NCBI GenBank assembly: GCA_023430325.1
Contig: JAEZAU010000028.1
Span: 1-15,929, forward strand
Direction of reading: 5' to 3'
Length of the DNA: 15,929 nucleotides
DNA from: Bacteroidota bacterium
GTDB taxonomy: Bacteria > Bacteroidota > Bacteroidia > Flavobacteriales_F > PHOS-HE28
The position numbers and the translations under genes are program-made. The number at the start of each line of letters is the position of its first letter. Positions within the stretch are counted from its first letter, which is position 1. Under the pieces are notes generated by a model, which was not told where the DNA came from, did not search any database, and saw only the letters and a list, made by a program, of their open reading frames with translations. This document shows, piece after piece, positions 7,118 through 13,357 of this stretch.

Positions 7118-9751
7118 ATGACCTTTCTGCGCACGCTGTTCTCTCTCCTTTCGATCGCCATTGTGTTGATGGCCGGGGCGACACATAACCGCGCTGGAGA
7201 GATCCTGGTGTGCCACCTTGGTGGGAACATGGTGCAGGCGACCATCATCACACATACCGATACGGATTCACCTGTAGATCGTCCCGAACTTGAACTTCAC
7301 TGGGGTGATGGCAGTTCATCAATGATCGACAGGTCCTACTTCGAAGCGCTTCCCGGATATTCCAACGTTAGAAAGAACGTCTATGTGGGAACGCACACTT
7401 ATGCAGGTCCTTTCACCTACACGCTCTGGTTCCACGATCCGAACCGGAATCCTGGTGTGAACAACGTACCGAACTCGGTGAACCAGGTTTTCGCTGTACA
7501 GTCCATGATCGCGTTGAGCTCCACGGCCGGGAACAATTGTTCCGTGCAATTCGCCAATTCACCGATACAGAACGCATGCCTCAACCAGGTCTGGGTCCAT
7601 AATCCGGCGGCATATGATACCGATGGCGACAGCCTCGGCTATGAGGCGGTGGTCTGCTTGGGCTTGAACGCACAACCGCTCAATGACTACATATTCCCGG
7701 GCCCCAATTATTCGATCGACCCGATCGATGGGACGATCGTTTGGAATTCGCCGGGAGTAACAGGTGAATACAATATCGCATTCAAGGTGACCGAGTGGCG
7801 GCGCAATGTGTGGGGTGTCATGGAGGTGGTCGGCTTTGTGATCCGTGACATGCAGATCACGGTGGTGGCATGCGATAACCAACCGCCCGTGGTCCAGGAT
7901 CTCGTAGATACCTGTGTTGTGGCGGGGACGCTATTGAGTTTCAATGTGCCGGCCAGTGATCCCAATACAGGTCAGAGCGTAACGTTGAATGCGCTTGGGC
8001 AACCGTTCCTGCTCTCCAATTTCCCCGCCTCCTTCATACCTCCTTCAGCGGGCAATCCGGTGAACGGAATTTTCAGTTGGAACACGGCGTGTGCGCATGT
8101 GCGAACGCAACCCTATCAGGTCGTGTTCACCGCTATCGATAATGGCGCGAACACCGGTGGCGAGGTCAACCTGCAGGACTACGAGACCATGACGATCCGG
8201 ATAGTTGCACCTGCGCCGGAAGATCCTGCGGCGCAGGCCAACGGCCCGCAGATCGAACTTTCGTGGCAGCAGAGCATTTGCAGCAACGCCACGGGCTACC
8301 GCATCTACCGGCGTGTCGGTACTTACGGTTTCGAGCCCGATCATTGTGAAACGGGTGTGCCGGCCTATACGGGATACATGTTCCTGGCGTCGGTAAGTGG
8401 AGTGAACAACACCACGCACATCGATCAGCAGGACCTGATCTTCGGGCAGCAGTACTGTTACATGGTCACGGCCGTCTTCGCCGATGGCGCAGAGAGCTAT
8501 GCGAGTGAAGAGTTCTGTGCGCTGCTCAACAAGCAGGTGCCGATCATGACCAACGTGAGCGTGGGAGAGACCGATCCTGTGAACGGGATCGACACGGTAC
8601 GCTGGACCAATGCCTTCGATCTGGACACGGCCACACGTCCGGGTCCGTACAAGTTCCTGCTCTATCGGGGTACTGGCTTCAACGAGGCGAACGAATTGAT
8701 CTGGGAGAGCGGCCTTCATGACTTCATCGATCACCCCGACACTTCGTTCATCGACACCAGCATCGATACGGAGAATACTGCGCATGTGTACCGCGTGGTG
8801 TTGCTGGGCGCCGGGGGTAATGACACGATCGGATCGGCCAACGAAGCATCCTCGGTATTCATCAGTGCCGATCCCAACGATGAGCAGATCACCATCAGCT
8901 GGCAGCACAATGTGCCGTGGACGAACTACCAGTACGAGATCTATCGCGAAACAGCTCCCGATATCTGGGAGCTGATCGGCACGAGCACTACGCAGAACTT
9001 CGTGGATACCGGCCTGATCAATGGCGAGGAATACTGCTATTACGTGAAGAGCCTGGGTGAATATGGTGACACCACGATCGTATCACCGCTGATCAACTTC
9101 AGCCAGGAGGTCTGCGGCATTCCGGTGGATCTTACCCCGCCATGTCCGCCGGTGGTGGCCTTGGACAACGATTGTGAACTGCCGCTCAACACGCTGAGTT
9201 GGGCGAACACCGATCTGGCCTGCCCGGATACTGATGACACCTTCGGCTACAACATCTACTTCACCGACTCATTGGGCGGTGCCATGGCCTTGATCGGATC
9301 GATCACTGCGGAAGGCGACACGCTGTTCTTCACACATACTGATGGCCAGAGCGTGGCTGGATGTTATGCGGTGACCGCCGTGGATCAACTGGGCAACGAA
9401 AGCGAGCGGAGCAATACGGTATGCGGCGACAACTGTCCGGTGTACGAACTGCCCAACATCTTCACCCCGAACGGGGACAACAGCAACGATCTTTTCGGTC
9501 CGTTCCCGTACCGCGGCGTGAAGGAGATCCAGCTGGAGATCTTCAACCGCTGGGGCCATCTGGTGTTCGAGAGCACCGATCCGGACATCGAGTGGAGGGG
9601 CACGTACCGCGAGACGAACGAACCGCTCCCTGATGGGGTGTACTACTACGTGTGCACGGTGCTGCAACAGCGACTGATCGGTGTGGAGCCGGTGGTGTTG
9701 AAGGGTTATGTACACATCGTGGGTGGCGGAGCGCCGAAGCAGATCGACTGA
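7118..9751 (+). CDS. Secreted/surface multidomain protein with Ig-like and Fn3-like modules and T9SS type B C-terminal domain
   Basis: The 877-residue product starts with a Sec signal peptide (MTFLRTLFSLLSIAIVLMAG, cleavage near residues 20-27). Residues about 28-365 contain two Ig/cadherin-like stretches; YDTDGDSLGY (166-175) followed by DGTIVWNSPGVTGEYNIAFKV is the usual putative-Ig pattern, and a second lies at 255-345. Four fibronectin-III-like units follow at about 378-468, 470-580, 588-667 and 671-768. Residues about 777-868 form the gliding-motility-associated (CHU-type, TIGR04131-like) domain: NIFTPNGDNSNDLF, IFNRWGHLVFES, DGVYYYV, KGYVHIV. Type B domains direct export by the type IX system. 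No catalytic motif was found, so an adhesin or matrix role is inferred only. The open frame extends 19 codons upstream, but ATG 7118 puts the signal peptide at the N-terminus. ribE follows after two bases. Confidence 0.9.
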   Translation: MTFLRTLFSLLSIAIVLMAGATHNRAGEILVCHLGGNMVQATIITHTDTDSPVDRPELELHWGDGSSSMIDRSYFEALPGYSNVRKNVYVGTHTYAGPFTYTLWFHDPNRNPGVNNVPNSVNQVFAVQSMIALSSTAGNNCSVQFANSPIQNACLNQVWVHNPAAYDTDGDSLGYEAVVCLGLNAQPLNDYIFPGPNYSIDPIDGTIVWNSPGVTGEYNIAFKVTEWRRNVWGVMEVVGFVIRDMQITVVACDNQPPVVQDLVDTCVVAGTLLSFNVPASDPNTGQSVTLNALGQPFLLSNFPASFIPPSAGNPVNGIFSWNTACAHVRTQPYQVVFTAIDNGANTGGEVNLQDYETMTIRIVAPAPEDPAAQANGPQIELSWQQSICSNATGYRIYRRVGTYGFEPDHCETGVPAYTGYMFLASVSGVNNTTHIDQQDLIFGQQYCYMVTAVFADGAESYASEEFCALLNKQVPIMTNVSVGETDPVNGIDTVRWTNAFDLDTATRPGPYKFLLYRGTGFNEANELIWESGLHDFIDHPDTSFIDTSIDTENTAHVYRVVLLGAGGNDTIGSANEASSVFISADPNDEQITISWQHNVPWTNYQYEIYRETAPDIWELIGTSTTQNFVDTGLINGEEYCYYVKSLGEYGDTTIVSPLINFSQEVCGIPVDLTPPCPPVVALDNDCELPLNTLSWANTDLACPDTDDTFGYNIYFTDSLGGAMALIGSITAEGDTLFFTHTDGQSVAGCYAVTAVDQLGNESERSNTVCGDNCPVYELPNIFTPNGDNSNDLFGPFPYRGVKEIQLEIFNRWGHLVFESTDPDIEWRGTYRETNEPLPDGVYYYVCTVLQQRLIGVEPVVLKGYVHIVGGGAPKQID

Positions 9752-9753
9752 TC

Positions 9754-10350
9754 ATGTTCACGGGAATCATTGAAGAAGTCGGGGAAGTGATCGGGGTCGT
9801 TCGCGAGGGAAGCAATCACCATCTATGGATCAGAAGTGCGATCAGCGGATCGTTGAAGGTCGATCAGAGTGTTTCGCATAACGGCGTCTGCCTCACCGTG
9901 GTGGAATTGAAGGATGGATCCCATCGCGTAACGGCTGTGCAGGAAACACTCCAACGTTCGTCGATCGGTGAACTGCAAAAAGGTTCGCTGGTAAACCTCG
10001 AACGCTGTCTTCGAATTGGTGATCGGCTCGATGGTCACATGGTGCAGGGTCATGTGGATACCACGACGATCTGCACCGGTATACGCGACTTGAACGGAAG
10101 CTGGGGATTCACCTTCCGGATGCCACAACAGAAGGAATTGCTGGTCGAAAAAGGAAGCATCTGCATCAACGGTGTAAGCCTTACGATCGCCTCTTTGGAC
10201 GATGCCGCGTTCAGCGCGGCGATCATTCCCTACACCTTCGAGAACACCACTTTCAGGACGATGCGCGTTGGAGAAAAGGTGAACCTTGAATTCGACGTGC
10301 TCGGAAAGTATGTGGCCCGCATGATGGGCTTGGGGAAGATCAGCGCTTGA
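9754..10350 (+). CDS. ribE: Riboflavin synthase (alpha chain)
   Basis: Riboflavin synthase dismutates two 6,7-dimethyl-8-ribityllumazine molecules into riboflavin and a pyrimidinedione, the last step of riboflavin synthesis. The 198-residue protein shows the internal duplication of the family. The first lumazine-binding half (about 1-97) contains MFTGIIEEVG, NGVCLTV (43-49) and the ETL segment (64-66). The second half (about 98-190) contains GHMVQGHVD (94-102), INGVSLTI (138-145) and PYTFENTTF. ATG 9754 gives the canonical N-terminus; the frame is open for 34 codons upstream but that part lies inside the preceding gene. It starts two bases after the TGA of the T9SS protein gene. Its last 11 bases overlap the 3' end of the convergent aminopeptidase gene. 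No other riboflavin genes are nearby. Confidence 0.97.
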   Translation: MFTGIIEEVGEVIGVVREGSNHHLWIRSAISGSLKVDQSVSHNGVCLTVVELKDGSHRVTAVQETLQRSSIGELQKGSLVNLERCLRIGDRLDGHMVQGHVDTTTICTGIRDLNGSWGFTFRMPQQKELLVEKGSICINGVSLTIASLDDAAFSAAIIPYTFENTTFRTMRVGEKVNLEFDVLGKYVARMMGLGKISA

Positions 10351-12268
10351 TGAATTTCGATCGGCTTGCGAATTGTTCCGATCGAAGCTCGAGGAGGTAA
10401 GTACCTGCCGAAAGGGACGCGACATCGATCGAGGTCGTCGATCCCCTTGCTGAGATATTTCTTTCCAGCACCGTTCTTCCGCTCGGATCAAAGATCAGAA
10501 GCTTCACCTCCTCATCTTGTTCCCGACCGAAATGCATGTTCAATTGCGCATCCACCGGATTCGGATGGATCGAAAAGAACTCCTGTTCGTTCAGCGCAGG
10601 CACGCTCAACACCAGGTTCTGTCCACTGATAAGCCATAGGTCCGGATCGAATTCCGCCAGCGTGGCGGTAAATGGAAGCATCACGGAGAACGTCTCTCCA
10701 TTGAACGTGTTGTCGAAGACCACGATGGTATCCTCGGTGGCATTGGAGAACCTGATCGGAACAGGTAGTTCGAAGAATTCCACGGAAGAATGCGATGGTG
10801 TCTGTGCGATCGAAAGATCCACCTCACCAGTTATCGCTTGGGACCATTGCACGGTGTACATCGGATGGCCTTCGCCGTAGATCCAATCCTCAAAGAAATA
10901 GCCGAGGTCCATGCCGCTCACGCTTTCCATGTGTGCCTGCAGATGGGCCGTGCGGGCCGATCCGAAGCTCAGTGCCGGATCGTTCAAATAATTCCTGCAA
11001 CCCTGGAAGAAAGCTTCATCTCCGATGATCCACCGCAGCATGTGCAGCACGAAGGCGCCTTTGCGATAGGTGAGCCTTGCACTGAACAGCCGTGAAATGT
11101 CGTTTGTGTCCGGAACAAAAACGCTTCCATCCGGCAGGCTTACGATATCGGCGATCTGGGCGGCCTTCCATCCGTGCCAGTATTGCGGCCCGAGAAAGTC
11201 ATAACACAAGCCTTGCAGATAGCTCGCGAAACCTTCGTTCAGCCAGAGGTCCTGCCAGCTGCCACAGGTCACTTTGTCGCCGAACCATTGATGGGCCAGT
11301 TCGTGCGCAGCAAGCTCATAGCTCACCCCGCCCATGAACGAGATGGTCTGGTGCTCCATTCCGCCACCCCAGCCGAATTGCGCGTGACCATACTTTTCAT
11401 CGGCGAACGGATAAGTGCCGAAGAGGTCGCTGAACAATGGCATCTGCACCTGAACATCGTTCGCCATGAGAAGCATTTCATATGTGTACTCCGGATAGGA
11501 CCAGGTCTCCATCGGTACGGTGACATCCGTCAACTCGATCTGGTCATACGTTACTTGATAATTGGTGACGGCAAAGGCGATGAGATAGAACGCGATCGGA
11601 TAGCGATGCCGCCATTTGAATGTGATCTCACCGGAACTGCTCTCTTCCGAAAGTAGAATGCCGTTGCTCACCGCGCGATAGATCTCAGGGGTGGTGATCT
11701 CGATGACGACGCTATCGGCCTTGTCGTTCAGATCTTGCTTGCACGGCCACCAATCCTTTGCTCCGTAAGGTTCACTCAGCGTCCAGATGATCGGAACGCC
11801 TTCGTGTTCGGACTGTACGAACGATCCAAAGCCTGTGGTATCCGGTGGAGCGCCTCCATATTCGATCAAGATGGAATCCTGCGAACCGGCTGCGATCGCT
11901 GATGGAAAGTGAACGATCAGTGTATCGTTTGAATGATCGAACTGGAGCGATGCCTGCCCATCGGTGACATTTGCAACTGTCAATCCGGAACTCAGGTCCA
12001 ACTGAAGTTGCGAAAGGTTTTCGATCGCTGTGAAATGATGGACCACGGTGCCTTGGATCGCATGTTGCGCAGGATCCACCTGTAGCATCAGGCGATGAAA
12101 GGTGACATCATATCCCCGCGCCGGCCCTGCAACACCTCCGCCTTTTGGAAGACATCGATGTCCGCGCGCCTCGCCACCAGCGATCCGATCGATCATGCCT
12201 TTGTCCATGAAGACCTGCGCCTGAAGCTGTGGAATGGTGCAGAGTAAAAGCAGTGCCCGTTGCAGCAT
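10340..12268 (-). CDS. Secreted M1-family metallo-aminopeptidase with T9SS type A sorting domain
   Basis: This 642-residue product is a zinc aminopeptidase exported by the type IX system. MLQRALLLLCTIPQLQA is a Sec signal peptide, with likely cleavage before QVF. Residues about 45-235 form the M1 N-terminal beta domain. The catalytic domain carries GGMEHQ (302-307) in place of the classical GAMEN, the zinc motif HELAHQWFG (His322, Glu323, His326), the third ligand in LNEGFASY (Glu345), and the transition-state Tyr in LTYRKGAF (Tyr401). Residues about 566-642 (SIHPNPV ... SGRTVLERNI ... LSAGTYLLEL ... FIKR) are a type A (Por secretion) C-terminal domain. The ERAP-like C-terminal helical domain of long M1 enzymes is absent. 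ATG 12268 is preferred to a GTG two codons upstream. It lies 42 bases after metF, so cotranscription is plausible. Substrate preference cannot be read. Confidence 0.93.
   Translation of the reverse strand: MLQRALLLLCTIPQLQAQVFMDKGMIDRIAGGEARGHRCLPKGGGVAGPARGYDVTFHRLMLQVDPAQHAIQGTVVHHFTAIENLSQLQLDLSSGLTVANVTDGQASLQFDHSNDTLIVHFPSAIAAGSQDSILIEYGGAPPDTTGFGSFVQSEHEGVPIIWTLSEPYGAKDWWPCKQDLNDKADSVVIEITTPEIYRAVSNGILLSEESSSGEITFKWRHRYPIAFYLIAFAVTNYQVTYDQIELTDVTVPMETWSYPEYTYEMLLMANDVQVQMPLFSDLFGTYPFADEKYGHAQFGWGGGMEHQTISFMGGVSYELAAHELAHQWFGDKVTCGSWQDLWLNEGFASYLQGLCYDFLGPQYWHGWKAAQIADIVSLPDGSVFVPDTNDISRLFSARLTYRKGAFVLHMLRWIIGDEAFFQGCRNYLNDPALSFGSARTAHLQAHMESVSGMDLGYFFEDWIYGEGHPMYTVQWSQAITGEVDLSIAQTPSHSSVEFFELPVPIRFSNATEDTIVVFDNTFNGETFSVMLPFTATLAEFDPDLWLISGQNLVLSVPALNEQEFFSIHPNPVDAQLNMHFGREQDEEVKLLIFDPSGRTVLERNISARGSTTSIDVASLSAGTYLLELRSEQFASRSKFIKR
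10356..10386. repeat. Perfect 9-bp inverted repeat at the ribE/aminopeptidase convergent junction
   Basis: The arms TTCGATCGG (10356-10364) and CCGATCGAA (10378-10386) are perfect complements around a 13-base loop. The repeat begins six bases after the ribE stop and lies within the last codons of the opposing aminopeptidase gene. It could act as a hairpin ending ribE transcription or protecting mRNA 3' ends. There is no T-run after either arm, so intrinsic termination would be weak. The same sequence must also encode part of the type A sorting domain. Confidence 0.4.
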
Positions 12269-12310
12269 GAGCACTAAGCTACGCGATGTGGAAGGCGATA
12301 TGCCAGCCGT

Positions 12311-13264
12311 TCAAAAGACCTTTTCGGCCACTGCCCGTACGGCCTCGCTCTTGCCCATGGTATAGAAATGCAGGCACGGCGCACCCTTCTCCATCAGTTC
12401 CTTCGCCTGACCAACGGTCCAATCGATGCCGATCGCTTTCACTTCATTGTCGGTGCGGCAGGCCACGAGCTTGCGGGCAAGTTCATCGGGCAGGTCCACA
12501 CGGAAGGTACGCGGAAGGAACGCGATATGGCGTAACGTGGTGATCGGTTTAAGGCCGGGAATGATCGGTACGGTGATGCCTTCGGCACGACAGCGATCCA
12601 CGAAAGTGAAATACTTCGAATTGTCGAAGAACATCTGCGTCACGAGATACTCGGCGCCAGCATCCACCTTCTTCTTCAGGTAGGCGATGTCCACTGAAAG
12701 ATTGAGAGCTTCAGGATGTTTCTCCGGATAGCACGCAGCGCCGATACACAGATCGGTAGGCGCTGCTTCCTGTTCCTCGTCATGAAGATACTTTCCGCGG
12801 TTCAGGCCATGGATCTGTTGGATCAGGTCCATTGCATGCACGTGTCCGTCGCGTTCCGGAATGAAATGCGGCTCGTTCTTCACAGCATCACCGCGCAGGG
12901 CGAGCACATTGTCGATGCCAAGGAAATTGATCTCGATCAACGCATCCTCCGTCTCTTCGCGACTGAAGCCTCCACAGATCAGATGAGGCACGGTGTCGAT
13001 ATCGTACTTCGCCTTTATGGTGGCGCAGATGCCGATGGTGCCTGGCCGCTTGCGAAGCCTGATCTTCTGCAACAGTCCCATGCCGCGGTCCTTGTAGATC
13101 ACCTCCTCGCGATGGTAGGTCACATTGATGAAACTCGGTTTGAATTCCATCAACGGATCGATGCCTTCGTAGATCGAGCGGATATCACGCCCCTTCAATG
13201 GCGGGAGGATCTCAAAAGAGAACAGCGTGCGATCGGCCTTGCGGAGATGATCTATGACCTTCAT
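12311..13264 (-). CDS. metF: 5,10-methylenetetrahydrofolate reductase
   Basis: MetF is an FAD enzyme that reduces 5,10-methylene-THF to 5-methyl-THF for methionine synthesis. The 317-residue TIM-barrel protein shows the family pattern: TLFSFEILPP with the catalytic-type Glu18, INVTYHREE, VPHLICGGFSREE, VLALRGD, the FAD/folate-region IGAACYPEKHPEA, TQMFFDN and IPGLKPITTLRHI. The length is slightly above that of the E. coli enzyme. ATG 13264 gives the expected N-terminus MKVIDHLRKADRTLFSFE; the frame is open for 14 more codons upstream, but those cross the promoter box. The secreted aminopeptidase gene follows 42 bases downstream. A methionine synthase gene is not in the window. Confidence 0.96.
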   Translation of the reverse strand: MKVIDHLRKADRTLFSFEILPPLKGRDIRSIYEGIDPLMEFKPSFINVTYHREEVIYKDRGMGLLQKIRLRKRPGTIGICATIKAKYDIDTVPHLICGGFSREETEDALIEINFLGIDNVLALRGDAVKNEPHFIPERDGHVHAMDLIQQIHGLNRGKYLHDEEQEAAPTDLCIGAACYPEKHPEALNLSVDIAYLKKKVDAGAEYLVTQMFFDNSKYFTFVDRCRAEGITVPIIPGLKPITTLRHIAFLPRTFRVDLPDELARKLVACRTDNEVKAIGIDWTVGQAKELMEKGAPCLHFYTMGKSEAVRAVAEKVF

Positions 13265-13279
13265 TCGTGGAAACGCGGC

Positions 13280-13307
13280 CAAATGTAAACGGTGCACGGC
13301 TAGCAAA
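13280..13307 (-). promoter_or_regulatory. Candidate Bacteroidota promoter for metF
   Basis: On the minus strand TTTG (13304-13307) is followed after 16 bases by TACATTTG (13280-13287), an exact match to the -7 consensus TAnnTTTG. The spacing is slightly shorter than the usual 17-23. The -33 element is separated by one base from the upstream terminator hairpin (13309-13337). Transcription would begin close to 13273, leaving a leader of under about 10 bases before the metF ATG at 13264. Confidence 0.55.
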
Positions 13308-13308
13308 T

Positions 13309-13337
13309 GAAGAAGCCCCTTGATCAGGGGCTTCTTC
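13309..13337 (-). terminator. Hairpin terminator of the 826-residue T9SS protein gene
   Basis: Arms gaagaagcccct (13309-13320) and aggggcttcttc (13326-13337) form a perfect 12-bp stem with a 5-base loop. The hairpin starts 20 bases past the TGA of the upstream minus-strand gene and precedes the metF promoter. On the minus strand the stem's 3' arm is CTTCTTC followed by ATTTGC, so the T-tract is short and imperfect. Position and stem strength make a terminator the best reading. It separates the surface-protein transcript from metF. Confidence 0.75.
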
Positions 13338-13357
13338 GAAATAGCCGAATGAACGCA

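Noticed and set aside
7002..7184. N-terminal extension of pepA by 61 codons.
   Set aside because: The extension is Arg/Ser-rich, unlike M17 N-termini, and covers the pepA promoter box and the start region of the divergent gene. ATG 7001 is a better start.
8045..8908. Minus-strand open frame of 287 codons.
   Set aside because: It is antisense to the Fn3-like part of the 877-residue protein, has no family pattern, and is explained by reverse-frame openness in a gene rich in GAT, ATC and GGC codons.
9652..9753. Extension of riboflavin synthase by 34 codons.
   Set aside because: It lies entirely inside the coding end of the preceding gene, and MFTGIIEE at 9754 is the canonical N-terminus.
10340..10480. 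Frequent GATC and CGATCG words.
   Set aside because: They appear throughout coding sequence and follow from preferred codons (GAT, ATC, TCG). No even spacing or clustering in gaps was seen, so no motif claim is made.
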